A stretch of DNA of 64,000 bases, taken from positions 15,795,862 to 15,859,861 of the forward strand of contig NC_086379.1 of NCBI RefSeq assembly GCF_036588685.1. Reading direction: 5' to 3'. The position numbers and the translations under genes are program-made. Of the stretch, positions 24,401 to 32,179 are shown piece by piece. Each line of letters begins with the position of its first letter. Position 1 is the first letter of the stretch. The notes below the pieces were generated by a model. The model was not told where the DNA came from, did no database searches, and was given only the letters and a program-made list of their open reading frames with translations. This DNA comes from Mytilus trossulus (Eukaryota; Mollusca; Bivalvia; Mytilida; Mytilidae).

Positions 24401-27400
24401 CATTCCGCCTCCGAGTGCGGAATTTATCGCTGTGTTGAAGACCCATTGGCTGTTTTCTGCTCTTTTGTCGGGTTGTTGTGTCTTTGACACAATCACCATC
24501 TTTTAAATTACTAAGATTCAAAGTAAGTTTTATACCACAAAGTATTTCAAATGCAGGTTTATATTACAGTGTTTTACTTTTACGACACACGGCCTAATTG
24601 AGCCAAATAAGTGGTTTGTAGGAATCAGATCATACGCTGTCCCAGTACGTAGCAATATTACCCTGGTAATGTTTTATGTGTTGTCTTTGTTTATGCGTCT
24701 TTTGTTTTAGTGTTGGTTGTATGTGATTGGTGTGGTATTTTATAGCATTTTCTTTTTTATTAATTCCTATTTTCCTTGTGAAATATGATACCATTAGAGA
24801 GGTCTAAATATCTAGGATGCTCTTAGTTAACAAATATTTGTTTTTCTGTGTGGACTTTAATCCAGAACACTTAAATAAAATGTGTCTTCGACCTGAACTA
24901 ATATTTATATCAATACAAATACAAATAAGTAAGCCTGAAATATTTTTTTTACACAAGGTCATTGTCTAAAAGTCTGTTGATATTTGAAAAAAATAGCATC
25001 AGTTTCATGTGTGTACTTTAATCTAAAAAAAATTAAATTACTACATTAGGGGAATTTTAACAATGTTGACGTATTTCCGAACATGTGTTCAAAATATAAT
25101 TTTTGAGAGCTTGCTGGAAACTCCTTTTGTTTAAGTTTCGGCAAAAATCAAGCTTTATAAAAGCATGACGAAAAAGGGAAAGTTAAACCATCAGTTGAAC
25201 CATCCGTAAAACCATCAGTAAACCCGTCACCAACATTATATCGAAAGTAAAGCTTTACGTTATAAATACTTGACGATTCGAAGTATACGCTTTCATTGTA
25301 TCCTAGATACAAATTAAAACATGTAAAGTTTGTAATGTTGTTTCAAACTTGTCATCCAAAAAAAACATTGACGGTATTCGATATTGAGAAAAAAATCTTA
25401 TTTAATTTTTATGCAAACAATTCAAAATGCGAGTTTAAATCATTGCGATGATAACTCTGACACTTTTTTCGTAATGATAAAATCGTTGCTATAATTTCTG
25501 AATTTACAGTATATGATCAAATGTTGATGGATCAAGAAAAAAGTAATTTCTTCAATATACGCATGGTTGTTATATCAAACAACTATTAATTTTAAGCTTA
25601 CCTCTTTGAATCTCTATCTTTACAGTTTCGATACAGCCATTTTCTTCATGGTATTGTTTGTGAAGACATGTAAATAACGTATCGACTCCAAAATCTGGTA
25701 TGCATTCCCTACTGTTTTGTCCTCTTCCTAATTTTATTTAAAAAATCAAAAGTATAAAGACTATTATCTCAATTCAGTTCCAGGTAACTCATTATTGTAA
25801 ATCAACCCAATAAAATGCCTAATTTGTTTAAGTATGAATCCATTTGTAAAACAAAATTAATCCAAAGACAAAACGAACCGAACTATGATTTTTCATATGA
25901 GTACCTTATAGGTCAAGAATTGCAGTAGATATTTATTTCAGGACAACTGGGAAGAAAATAATCTTGAAATTTTCTTAACTTTTTTCAAATTGTTATTCCA
26001 TCTATACTATTAAACGAGAAGATCTCATTTTGTGTGTCGCTTCTCTTCCTTCCACGATAAATTAATCACCATGCCTCTGTGTTCTATAGGTAACATGCAT
26101 AGTCGCATTTGTCATACATTCTTATGATTATTCAGATTGAGTTATTTTTGGAGTAAAACGACAAAAAAGGAGTCCCGATATTGATTCCTTCATCAGACTG
26201 ACTTTTAGTTATAGATAAGACTTCCGGTTTGAAACATGCACAAGTGCAACCAATAGTATGATAGATAAAGAAATAAATAAGCCAATAAATGCGTTCACCA
26301 TATTATGGTGTTTAGATCGCAAGAAACACAACTACTTCCGGTTTGAAACATGCACAAGTAAAACCAATCGTATGATAGAGACTTTGTATTCTGTCTACTG
26401 TTGAAATGTTTACTATTTAAGTAGTCATAGTAGTTGCATATATATTGAAATAAGCAAAACCTGTGGAAACAAGTATGTGCCTATAGTACACGGATGCCAC
26501 ATCGCCGAGCACTATATTTACTAAGTTTCGAGGTGATTGAAGTTCAACTTCTAAAACTACCTGGACAAAAAACTTTAATTTGAAGCGCGACAGACGGACG
26601 GACGAACGAGCGAATAAACACACGGATGCACAGACTAGAAAACATAATGCCCATAAATGGGGCATAAAAAATGTTGAAAGTGAAAGTAGTGATTTGGCAA
26701 AAAAGAATGTAGGGTAGAGATTAGAGGGAGGCAAGACCTTTTTTCAGGAATTTGGCATCGGGTGTTTTTAAGCTCGGGATTAGGGGCTTGATCCTCACGG
26801 GATCCGGAAAGATATTTTCAATTTCGGGATTTCGTGATATTAATTCTTTTAAATTTTGCATATCGCGATTTCATGTTTTTAAGCCCGGAATTTCGGAATT
26901 GGGTCCCCTCCTACCACCTCTCAAATAAGCCTAAGTCGGTCGTATAGTCATTTATACAAGATTCATATCCTTCCATTGCAAAGTTAATAAGGCTCTCAAA
27001 AGAAAACAATATTTGTGGTCTGAGGCCAGAAAGGAAAATAATTGAATTTAACAGAAAGGAAACAAATTTCGGACTTTGGAAAAAGGGAGAGGGCTTTTGA
27101 TACCTTTTATGGAATTCTCCATACATAATATTTTTTACAAAAGAATCCTGCAACAGTTCACAAGCTGTCTATGCCCGCGATTTCGCGTGTGTGTTCTAGT
27201 ATGTATATATATATATTCAAAGCAGTTTTTCCTTCAATTACTGAACACTTACATTAAAATATTCTTGTTTAGAATGTGATTTCCTCGGAAGGTAAACATT
27301 TTACATGTGTTTTATTAATGTAACGTTTTTATGCCTGTAGCAGCATTTTCAAATTTCTGGGGTTTTCAATATGTCACCTAACATATTATCACACTTCTGT

Positions 27401-27607
27401 TATCTATGATTGATTTTAAAAGATATTTTCTGGTTTTTTTATGTGTTAATTTCATCCACGGTTGACATGATAAGTAATTAGGCAATATTGGTTTCATAGC
27501 AGTCATGCACGTTTAATGTTTGAAATATTTTTATAGTCCAGTCACTTACCTTCTCCGTGAATTCCAGTTAATACGTGGACAAGGACAACTAAGGAAAGAC
27601 TATTCAT
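3108..27607 (-). CDS. Receptor gene A: signal peptide, Cys-rich ectodomain, charged linker, one TM, Tyr-motif tail (multi-exon)
   Basis: Model built by comparing copies and splice sites: exons 27550-27607, 25602-25727, 22485-22598, 22165-22251, 21261-21371, 20435-20542, 10344-10451, 8718-8820, 5508-5909, 4270-4566 and 3108-3426. These join in one frame and predict about 610 residues. Order: 19-residue signal peptide, two short Cys-rich modules (7 Cys), about 140 residues of Lys/Asn/Asp-rich linker, a TM helix followed by CRRR, then three homologous tail modules with YxxL/I-like Tyr motifs. A type I plasma-membrane signalling receptor is inferred from this layout. Ligand and family are unknown. 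The Cys spacing (NNCSKEDCRKLL) faintly recalls GDNF-receptor repeats, too weak to assign. The gene is enlarged by a tandem duplication and a CACTA insertion between 8.97 and 21.15 kb. One extra linker exon (21492-21603) is frameshifted and left out. The last exon ends early. Confidence 0.7.
3427..4269. other. Gene A intron between tail exons 2 and 3
   Basis: AT-rich intron of about 0.84 kb. No open frame, repeat family or structured element was recognised. Confidence 0.5.
4270..4566 (-). CDS. Gene A tail exon 2 (shortened cassette)
   Basis: Phase 2 in and phase 2 out: acceptor TTTTACAG before ATCAATG, donor CCAAG followed by GTATGGCAA. 297 nt, against about 390 for its counterpart in gene B. 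Carries NESLNTDEVHGEYFVLDPSI, KRFSVPQGDKRVYNEIDED and NIYETPR. It lacks the Ser/Asn stretch near the start and about 7 residues after NEIDED that the gene B exon has, but both deletions keep the frame. This favours a working exon. Confidence 0.75.
4985..5192 (-). mobile_element. 5'-truncated Naiad 3' tail (family 2)
   Basis: Reverse-complement match to positions 345-560. The copy is cut at its 5' side just after the GCATGTGGAGCAGGATC region and keeps the full 3' end. It sits in the intron between tail exons 1 and 2 of gene A. 5' truncation with an intact 3' end is the usual footprint of target-primed reverse transcription. Confidence 0.7.
5508..5909 (-). CDS. Gene A tail exon 1
   Basis: 402 nt, phase 2 in and out: acceptor TTTCCCAG before ATCAAAGG, donor TTAGG followed by GTATGG. 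Starts with a basic stretch (RSKEKKRKNQRRQQ), as expected right after a membrane helix. Tyr motifs: GEYIVIS, MYVLDST, ENVYYEIDEDT, GVYQDKI and GYEIPLG. VYYEI resembles the pYEEI-type ligand of Src-family SH2 domains (known motif; use here is inferred). Counterparts are gene B 36307-36702 and gene C 58841-59162. Confidence 0.8.
5960..6110 (+). repeat. Dispersed repeat G (part)
   Basis: Contains CTCAAACACATTAAACGAAT, CAACTGTCATATTCCTGACT and TTTTCTTATGTAGAAAA. The same series recurs at 2620-2770, 23930-24110, 32920-33060, 43255-43350, 54840-55100, 57460-57560 and 61225-61450 (plus strand), and at 24110-24270 and 30590-30800 (minus strand). It is non-coding and its class is unknown. Confidence 0.6.
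6890..7060 (+). repeat. Old hammerhead-repeat relic in the gene A tail/TM intron
   Basis: Reads ATTCATTCCAGGAATAAATT, then GTATTTGGCAAAACTTTATG, then a decayed hammerhead region (AAGCGTCATTGGTGAG). The same relic is at 38,985-39,150 in gene B and 61,750-61,865 in gene C, always in the intron between the TM exon and the first tail exon. The insertion therefore predates the gene duplications. Confidence 0.6.
7500..8560 (-). pseudogene. Decayed Naiad-type Penelope-like element with internal tandem duplication
   Basis: On the minus strand, from high to low coordinates: degraded RT core (8.2-8.5 kb), a KRDDFSFTIVNFS block, LKSSLRKFYGRYHELVHHYG, a stop region, and the family 2 3' tail (7500-7590). 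About 170 bp are tandemly repeated (7770-7930 and 7945-8090). The RT-core part (about 8160-8660) matches 39,400-39,830 in gene B, so it was present before A and B separated. Confidence 0.7.
8718..8820 (-). CDS. Gene A transmembrane exon
   Basis: 103 nt; acceptor TCTGTTTCAG, donor CGAAG followed by GTAAAT. Phase 1 in and phase 2 out, marking the switch from extracellular to tail cassettes. Reads GIFKVGAIVGISVGITGTII then LFLIILAIIYVCRRR: a helix of about 24 hydrophobic residues with a Gly-rich outer half and a basic stop-transfer end. Same length as the gene B exon. Confidence 0.85.
8975..11085. repeat. Tandem duplication, first copy (2.1 kb)
   Basis: Sequence 8975-9513 recurs at 11,086-11,616 and 9513-11,085 recurs at 19,543-21,150, with only scattered differences. 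The order is therefore unit 1, then unit 2 split by inserted DNA. The unit contains one linker exon (10344-10451). The open frame at 11,187-11,408 is disrupted in this copy and is not taken as a gene. Confidence 0.8.
10344..10451 (-). CDS. Gene A linker exon d (copy in duplication unit 1)
   Basis: 108 nt, phase 1 both ends; acceptor TTCTTGTAG, donor AAGG followed by GTAATATAAAG. Reads DSQNVNDNIDDDNKEW, KRNENAEGNYKN and RDRKNYKK: highly polar with no Cys, an extended extracellular spacer just before the membrane. Near-identical sister exon at 20435-20542. Confidence 0.75.
11086..11616. repeat. Tandem duplication, second copy, left part
   Basis: Matches 8975-9513. Homology to unit 1 stops at 11,616 in AAATAAACTTTTG and resumes at 19,543. 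The 7.9 kb between is absent from unit 1 and was gained by unit 2, or less likely lost from unit 1. Confidence 0.8.
11617..11872 (+). repeat. Dispersed repeat N1 (Naiad family 1 3' tail or a rider of it), internally deleted
   Basis: Begins ACTTTTCTGCACTGG, contains GTTGAGATCTCACAAACATG and GGACGCCTCCGGGTGCGGG, and ends near CCCCATTTCCATTCTCAA. Longer copies are at 14985-15335 (minus) and 37195-37530 (minus); partial or divergent ones are at 24290-24510 (plus) and 62524-62625 (minus). The 14985-15335 copy lies directly 3' of an RT frame. Confidence 0.7.
11873..12886. other. Non-coding stretch left of the CACTA element
   Basis: AT-rich, about 1 kb. No open frame, repeat family or structural signal was recognised. 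Not present in duplication unit 1. Confidence 0.4.
12890..13200. repeat. Left subterminal motif zone of the CACTA element
   Basis: After the terminal 18 bp comes a hairpin with 9-bp stem TGTGCTCGA/TCGAGCACA, then about ten copies of a GTCTCGAC or GTCTTGAC core in both orientations to about 13,145. Mirrored at 19,080-19,385. In known CACTA elements such motifs bind the element's own protein; that role is inferred here. Confidence 0.65.
13299..14482. repeat. ~195-bp tandem repeat array, left arm
   Basis: About six units, with starts near 13299, 13493, 13688, 13883, 14078 and 14276. Each contains GATAGGCATCTTTAA, CATCAAACTATGCAGCTATC, ATATATCAAGCTT, ATTTCATTTACTTTTTTGTT and GGATTTGCAATTTGGACAAA. 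Outer units are more alike and the innermost is worn. No protein is encoded. Confidence 0.85.
14985..15335 (-). repeat. Repeat N1, full-length copy, 3' of the RT frame
   Basis: Minus-strand copy starting with CTTTTCTACACTGG and ending with CCCATTTCCATTCTCAA. It lies about 290 bp downstream of the RT stop at 15627 in the RT's own orientation. The simplest reading is that N1 is the end of the family 1 3' tail. Against this, the copies at 11617 and 37530 begin at nearly the same base, which suits an independent short element. Confidence 0.6.
15627..17318 (-). CDS. Naiad-type Penelope-like reverse transcriptase, 5'-truncated, one in-frame TGA
   Basis: Open from about 17318 to a stop at 15627-15629, except one TGA at 17070-17072. 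Blocks in order: KEFVFVPADKAANN; the TGA; FYIEVLKKEITNSPTFQLTP; MYWLPKLHKTPYKYRFIS; SFDFSTLYTTLP; IGIPMGTNCAPLIADLF; FRYLDDIL, whose YLDD holds the catalytic Asp pair; FLDLDIYITNGKLNTKIYD; PSYGVYISQLVRFARVC; and a C-terminal extension longer than that of the family 2 copies. It copies element RNA into DNA at the chromosomal target. DKA instead of the usual Penelope DKG fits the Naiad/Chlamys lineage. The endonuclease part is missing; the frame breaks at an (AT)n tract. The TGA aligns with TGT (Cys) in the 48.4-kb copy, so it is either a selenocysteine codon or a point mutation. The rest of the frame is clean, so the copy is fairly young. Confidence 0.75.
17321..17346. repeat. 26-bp perfect palindrome at the 5' break of the RT copy
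   Basis: CAGAGACATATAA followed by its exact reverse complement, next to a TATATATATATC run. It marks the 5' break of the retroelement. Naiads are reported to favour microsatellites and to make inverted insertions, which this junction may reflect. Confidence 0.6.
17415..18975. repeat. ~195-bp tandem repeat array, right arm
   Basis: Reverse complement of the left array, with about eight units (AAAGATGCCTATC or AAAGTGTACTATC marks near 17605, 17800, 17995, 18190, 18380, 18575, 18770 and 18965). The arms differ by about two units, so unit number has changed since the arms formed. Confidence 0.85.
19063..19385. repeat. Right subterminal motif zone and end of the CACTA element
   Basis: Mirror of 12890-13212: reversed GTCGAGAC-type motifs, the same hairpin, then TCTGAGCAGTTTGTAGTG at the end. 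Differs from the left end by scattered substitutions. Confidence 0.7.
19543..21150. repeat. Tandem duplication, second copy, right part
   Basis: Matches 9513-11,085 with scattered substitutions and small indels. Carries linker exon c. Homology ends at AATATAAAGCATTT. Confidence 0.8.
20435..20542 (-). CDS. Gene A linker exon c
   Basis: 108 nt, phase 1 both ends, same splice signals as exon d. Reads DSQNSNYNIDDDNKER, KRNENTEGNYKNGD and RKNYRK. Differs from exon d at a handful of residues, in keeping with a rather recent duplication. Frame intact in both copies. Confidence 0.75.
21261..21371 (-). CDS. Gene A linker exon b
   Basis: 111 nt, phase 1 both ends; acceptor TTTTTTGTAG, donor CAAG followed by GTAATATAAAG. 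Reads GSFNCDDGTSRITKDENGSK, then KREENGGIIERKDDIKQ. The only linker exon with a Cys. The frame stays open past the donor to 21067; if that intron were kept the product would lack the TM segment, but the extension is not conserved in the duplicated unit. Confidence 0.7.
21492..21603 (-). pseudogene. Gene A linker exon a, frameshifted
   Basis: Same splice borders as the other linker exons (acceptor TTTTATTTGAG, donor AAACG followed by TAATATAA, GT kept) and starts DSQNSNDNTDSDTEVENQER. It is 112 nt, not a multiple of three, and runs into TGA after KMEK. A one-base loss explains it. Because neighbouring exons are all phase 1, skipping it restores the protein. Confidence 0.65.
21604..22164. other. 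Gene A intron, no features
   Basis: AT-rich. No open frame or repeat family recognised. Confidence 0.4.
22165..22251 (-). CDS. Gene A exon 4, basic linker
   Basis: 87 nt, phase 1 both ends; acceptor CATTACAG before CTGCTAGG. Reads AARGKYHIRRDQKKKDNGEK then KDEVPKQKT. The donor is the least certain part; A followed by GTAATAATG keeps phase 1. Counterpart of the 51-nt exon at 42323-42373 in gene B. Confidence 0.6.
22485..22598 (-). CDS. Gene A exon 3, Cys-rich module 2
   Basis: 114 nt, phase 1 both ends; acceptor CATATCCAG, donor ATAG followed by GTAAGTTTAC. Reads VMYTNLTDDCLVNICTKSYK then KTNNCSKEDCRKLLSLSI: four Cys and an N-glycosylation sequon (NLT). Aligns with gene B 42782-42907 through NC/RC, C..D.CRK and LL or IL residues. 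Confidence 0.8.
23060..23793. mobile_element. TIR element with TTAA borders (~0.73 kb)
   Basis: Inverted ends of about 70 bp: GGTAGTACAATACAAAGATT on the left and its counterpart (GGTAGCACAATACAAAGATT) in reverse on the right, both followed inward by AAAATGCTGTAACTTT. TTAA flanks both ends, as for piggyBac-like elements, although the ends do not begin with CC. Lies in the intron between Cys exons of gene A. Confidence 0.65.
23234..23551 (+). CDS. Hypothetical 105-residue frame inside the TTAA element
   Basis: Open frame starting MLTVSKIFFTKFSLSN and containing DRTYRTNFTRNIMLSSF and LEIYERMEYHKDNL. No recognised domain and no transposase motif. Composition is less repetitive than the surrounding DNA, but a chance frame in a non-autonomous element is at least as likely. 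Confidence 0.2.
   Translation: MLTVSKIFFTKFSLSNEISFCKGFPSGLILLYVVPMAIIYKHVSHISDRTYRTNFTRNIMLSSFMWLGCLHLLEIYERMEYHKDNLIHPFEAHDVFIKISLRFSV
23930..24270. repeat. Two repeat G pieces in inverted orientation
   Basis: Plus-strand G from about 23930 (AAAAGCCCAAGCACTTTAAA to ATGACAGTCGCATATAAG) meets a minus-strand G (AACGCCTGCACCAAATCAGG to CATTCGTTTGATGTG). Followed by a divergent N1 copy at 24290-24510. Confidence 0.55.
24290..24510 (+). repeat. Divergent N1 repeat copy
   Basis: Recognised by GGAGCCTCTGTCATTTGTTA, GCATTCCGCCTCCGAGTGCG and GTCGGGTTGTTG. Much older than the copies at 15.0 and 37.2 kb. Confidence 0.55.
25602..25727 (-). CDS. Gene A exon 2, Cys-rich module 1
   Basis: 126 nt, phase 1 both ends; acceptor AAAATTAG, donor AGAG followed by GTAAGCTTA. 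Reads GRGQNSRECIPDFGVDTLF then TCLHKQYHEENGCIETVKI and EIQR: three Cys, spaced as in gene B 50181-50297 (C, x12-13, C, then a Gly-Cys pair). Directly follows the signal peptide in the mature protein. Confidence 0.8.
25990..26390. repeat. Bivalve-type dispersed repeat with an internal duplication
   Basis: CTTCCGGTTTGAAACATGCA with its downstream GTATGATAG occurs at 26221-26262 and again at 26335-26376. Preceded by TTAAACGAGAAGATCTCATT. No coding potential seen. Confidence 0.45.
26730..27160. other. Low-complexity, repeat-derived stretch in gene A intron 1
   Basis: Repeated words built on TTTCGGGATT, CGGGATCCGG and AAGCCCGGAATTTCGG. The minus frame at 26911-27153 shows no family features and is not taken as a gene. 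Confidence 0.35.
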
Positions 27608-27626
27608 AGTACTCCAAAGGATAGAC
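27550..27626 (-). CDS. Gene A exon 1: signal peptide with spliced 5' leader
   Basis: ATG at 27605-27607. Reads MNSLSLVVLVHVLTGIHGE, a hydrophobic secretion signal likely cleaved after the GIHG region; donor GAAG followed by GTAAGTGAC, phase 1. Just upstream, TTCTTGTAG borders GTCTATCC, and the same acceptor occurs in gene B (TTCTTTTAG before GTCTATC), so the exon begins at 27626 and an untranslated leader exon lies further upstream, not located. Confidence 0.8.
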
Positions 27627-30290
27627 CTACAAGAATAAATAACTATAAATGACGATTTATGTAATATATACGTGTTTCTCGTTTCTCGTTTTGTTTATAT
27701 AGATTAGACCGTTGGTTTTCCCGTTTGAATGGTTTTACACTAGTAATTTTGGGGCCCTTTATAGCTTGTTGTTCGGTGTGAGCCAAGGCTCCGTGTTTAA
27801 GGCCGTACTTTAACCTATAATGGTTTAATTTTTAAATTGTTATTTGGATGGAGAGTTGTCTCATTGGCACTCACACCACATCTTCCTATATCTATTGATC
27901 ATATTGTCAAAATGCAACTAAATCACATGATATTATATCATAAAAAGTCCATAATAATTTTAATCACATGGCAAAATCAAATGACAAAACACAAAGCGTA
28001 GGTAGTAAAACCATCATGAAGTACTAGGTCTCATGCGGAAGGAAATATTGATGTAAATTGTAATTATATATATATATATTAGAGTTAATCAATTTTCAAA
28101 ACGGAAACCAATACCCACTCTGTCTAAATATTTTTTTTTATGCATATAGCAATTTTATAATCATGTCTACGTTTTAGAATTAAGCTAAATATCAAATTTG
28201 ATTATTGTATTTATTATGTTCTTGGATTTCTGTCTAAATGACGACTACATCTGGAAAACTTATTTATATTATTTAGGGTTTTTTTAAAATATTTTCATAT
28301 GTTATATCTCATGTTATTTGTGGTAATGTTTGATTACCGTGATTATTGCCGTAATTTTTACAAACCTATGCTATGATTTTAACGGCCTTTTTGGATGCAA
28401 TGAATGGGTGTCTTTTCATATCATAGTAAAATTAGTTGTGTACTTTTTCATGTTCAAATTCACATACACTAGAATAGTGGTGTTAATTTATGGTGTATCT
28501 GATATAAGATATATTCATGTGTGAAAAAAAACTATTTTAAAAATTCAGAGGCAAGCCATCGTTTGCATACCATTATGTGAAAAAAACGTTTATTTGTTTC
28601 ATTTAATTGTTGCGTCTTACGTGTCCATCTGACTGAATAAAAGTACGTTTCTCAAAATATCAGTATCTCCACTATTTTTGTCATTTTTTTCTTCGGGTCT
28701 AGAAGGATATTTTAATCTGTTTAATATATATATATATATATCAATTGTACTTATTGTGATGGAATATATGGTGGTCCTTGGTTTGTCCTAACGGTTACAT
28801 TTGGAAACTCATTTGAAATTAAGAAATATTCCCCCCCCCCCCACTTTACAAATCTCTGATTTCTTGTTTGGATTTGGCCATTCTTTAATAATTTCATGTA
28901 TCGTTTGATTTGCTCTTCAAAGTACTAGTGATTTAGTTTTCAAAAATATTGGCCTTGATCATTATTGAAGACACATTAAATCAAAATGCACATCTGTTGA
29001 TAAATTTGGAACCGTTGTTATTACAATTGAAACGAGTCTGGGTTTTTTATGTATTTGCTTGATATATTCGTATTCCTACATTTCGATTTTAAATGGTCTA
29101 TTGCTATATATACTTCAGATCAAAGTGATAACCATTTATTCTAAAATCTTACATATTAAAAGCAAAAACCATTTGCATTAATAAGTTCAACAGGAAATAA
29201 AAGTTAAAAAAAAATCTTACCATTTAATACTTCATTACAAATAACCAAACATGTTATCATCCGATGAAATAGTTTTTATGACAATTATTCTAAAATTTCA
29301 TGGTTATTAGAAACAAACAAAAACAAATTTTGTAGAATATTTCCATATAAAAATAGCAAATTAAAAATGGTTATGGGTTTAATCTATACTTCCTCATGGC
29401 CTTATATGGTCGTTAAAAATGCCTAGTAGAGGTAAATATTCCTACGTGTTTCAATTATATAACAGTTTTTTGGTGCCATTTTTCCAACAGCAAATAACAT
29501 ATCAATCAAAAGACTTATTAACACCAGTGAACATACACTGAACGAATACATCAGATATATTGTACAATGTGAATAAAAAATCAATAAAATAAGATATAAA
29601 GGATAAATAATCAAAGTAACAGTATTTCACCGCTGTGAAATGTTAAACAGTTTCAGAAAAACTACAGAAAATCCGACATATACAATAATAGTATACACAG
29701 GTAAACGAAAATAATTGTGTTGTTAGGTATATAGTTTAAAAGAGGGATGAAAGATACCAAAGGGACAGTCAAACTCAGAAATCGAAAATCCATGGCTAAA
29801 ACTGAAAAGGACAATCAGACAAACAATAGTACACATAACCCAACATAGAAAACTAAAGAATAAACAACGCGAACCCCACCAAAAACTAAGGGTGATCTCA
29901 GGTGCTCCGGAAGGGTAAGCAGATAGAGAAAGGAAATTTTTTTACAAAATAAATAGTTTTGATGTTCATAGTACGAAGTAGTGAAAAATTCAACTTATAC
30001 CAAACACTTATCAAAGCTGGTATATAACCCAGATATAACCCTGAATAAGTAAAAATTAAATAACAAAAAAACATTACAAATATTATCAACAGGTCAAATT
30101 AACTAGACAGTACAATTTAAGAGTACAAGTAGGGGTATTACCGCTGATTAAGTTAACATCTTATCTGCTTAACATCTCTTAAAAGTTATTTTGGGACTCA
30201 TAAACATGCGTTCATCTGTAAAAGATCTTCTTATCTTTACATTTAATTGAGGGAATAGAAACACAAATCATTCAAAACGTTTTTAGATAG
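27627..30290. other. 5' flank of gene A, homologous to the 5' flank of gene B
   Basis: Contains repeat I (27,680-27,890), (AT)n tracts at 28,063-28,080 and 28,722-28,741, and a C14-type run at 28,831-28,844. Blocks such as GAGGCAAGCC near 28,550 and 29,300-29,560 recur at 51,790 and 53,920-54,130 upstream of gene B. No promoter element could be pinned down. Confidence 0.45.
29742..29925 (-). mobile_element. 5'-truncated Naiad 3' tail (family 2)
   Basis: Reverse-complement match to about 370-560, with a small internal deletion around the CCATGG site. Ends at the GATCTGCTTACCC side. Confidence 0.65.
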
Positions 30291-30299
30291 CATAAGGGA

Positions 30300-30520
30300 A
30301 ATTTCGACATCTTAAACGACGAACCAGGAGAAACTAAATGGTCTATACATGTTACTGAAGCAGATAGACAGTTGGGATACAATATGGCGAATTTTGTTAC
30401 TAGTAAAGGTAGATTTTTTCAACAAACTGTCGGCATTCCTATTTCAGCGAACTGTGTGTCTCTCCTTGGCGATCTTTTCTTCTTTGTCATATGAGTCGGA
30501 GTTTCTTTAGACAATTGTTA
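30300..30520 (+). pseudogene. Penelope-like RT fragment
   Basis: Plus strand reads GRFFQQTVGIPISANCVSLL then GDLFFFVI and a stop. This is the IGIPMGTN block with Met-Gly-Thr changed. The preceding CGACATCTTAAACGACG sequence recurs inverted near 56,640-56,690, next to another RT fragment. Confidence 0.6.
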
Positions 30521-30589
30521 ATATCATCTTAATAAAGCATTCTTTTATTTGCCGTTATGAAATTTACTTTTACTGTTAGGCTATAATGC

Positions 30590-30800
30590 AATTTTATGTG
30601 ACTGTCATACACGTGAGAGGTTTAGCTAGCTTTCAAACCAGGTTTATCCATCATTTTCTACATAAGACAATGCCTTTACCAAGCCAGGAATACTACTGTT
30701 GTTATCCAATATTCGTTTGATGTGCTTGAGCATTCGATTTCGCCATTTGAATAGGGACTTTTACTTTTTGAATTTTTCTCAGAGTTCTGTATATTTTTTT
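30590..30800 (-). repeat. Repeat G copy
   Basis: Reverse-complement of the series in 5960-6110, extended by GAGAGGTTTAGCTAGCTTT on its 3' side. Non-coding. Confidence 0.6.
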
Positions 30801-30819
30801 TTTTTTTTATATATATAAT

Positions 30820-31690
30820 TTGTCGATATTGACTATATGTCGCTGATATTTTGATATTGACATCTGAAATATACGAACCAGGAGAAACACAAGTGTCTTA
30901 AATTCTAATTCGGAAACTCAAACGAATATAGAATATTTATCAAATAACTACAAACTCTCACATGGGAGACGCCACTTGCAGAGACAAGTGCACATTTTAT
31001 TATTTGTATATGTATATTGAAATCAATGTTTTTTTGTAAATACACCGAACATTCTAAGCTGGTACTGGTTACCGCATACTAAATGTCAAGAAATCTGAGA
31101 TGAATAATATCAAATTATTTTATATCATTATATCGAAAAGTGCTACTGGTCACTTTAACTGGCTCGAACTACCTGAATTCACTCGTGCATGAAACTTTAA
31201 ACCCCATTCAAACCGACCAAACTATAAATAACTAAACACGTGTACACTATAAACAACAACACCATTCTTACATGTTCGACCTGTGTACAACTTTGATAAA
31301 TACATTAAATTGATAACTGTAACATTTGGAACATGATGTGTCGATAAAGACTAGATGTCGTTGATATTGTTAATACTGACACCTAAATCAGACGAACCAG
31401 AAGTTTCTATATAATGACTGTATAGATAACGGTAACAGAACGACATTTTGTACATGAAAGGTCGATATCAACATCTGACACAGACAAACCACAAGATGCT
31501 TAATTGTCTATATAGATAAATGAAGCAGATCGACAAGTAAAAACAGATTATTTAAAAGCGACATGTCAGGTAAAGAAATTGACTGAAAACAATGAATCGA
31601 TATCGACGACTGATTTTATGTTAGCTGAGACATATACAGTAAAAAGATGCATATTGATATCGATAAATTCGTGTCCATGCCAAACATGAA
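30820..31690 (+). repeat. Spacer with degenerate tandem GATATCGAC/GATATTGAC units, inverted copy at 54,310-54,800
   Basis: Several imperfect units each carrying a GTCGATAT-like word, a GACATCTGA or GACACCTAAA word, ACGAACCAGGAG or similar, and ACATGATG. The same series runs in reverse complement at 54,310-54,800. Both sit in the spacer between one receptor gene's 5' end and the next gene's 3' end. Confidence 0.55.
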
Positions 31691-31869
31691 GATGTTTAAA
31701 ATCAGCGTCACTTATTACAATTTTTATCATATGGGATAATTAATCGATATATTTCCTATTTGCTATAAAAAAAATCATGCTTGTTTTCACAAATCACAAC
31801 TAGTTCTACTCCTTAATTTTGGTAAATCTTTATCCTATATACATTTCAAATTGATTTGAATGCTTTTTT

Positions 31870-32165
31870 ATAGTGTTTCTTTCTATGTTGTTATATTACA
31901 CTATTGTTTGAGACAACTGTGAAGGTTCTGTGCCATTAAAACTTTTAAATTCGTTGCAATTCTTTGCACCTGTCCTAGGTCAGGAATCTGATGTTCAGTA
32001 GTTGTTTTTTGTTGACATGGTTCATAAGTGTTTCTAGTTCGGTGTGAGCCAAGGTTCCATGTTGAAGACCGTACCATGACCTCTCATGGTTTACTTTTAA
32101 AAACTGTGACTTTTGATTGAGAGTTTTCTCATTGGCACTCATGCCACCTCTTTTTATATCTATAT
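31870..32165 (+). repeat. Repeat I copy
   Basis: Shares CACCTGTCCTAGGTCAGGAA and GTTCGGTGTGAGCCAAGG with 1620-1985. Lies 3' of gene B, as the 1620-1985 copy does for gene A. Confidence 0.6.
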
Positions 32166-32179
32166 AGCAAACACAAATC

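Noticed and set aside
22485..25727. GDNF-receptor-like fold for the Cys exons
   Set aside because: Only the CxxxxCRxLL part resembles that family; the number and spacing of the other Cys do not fit well enough to name it.
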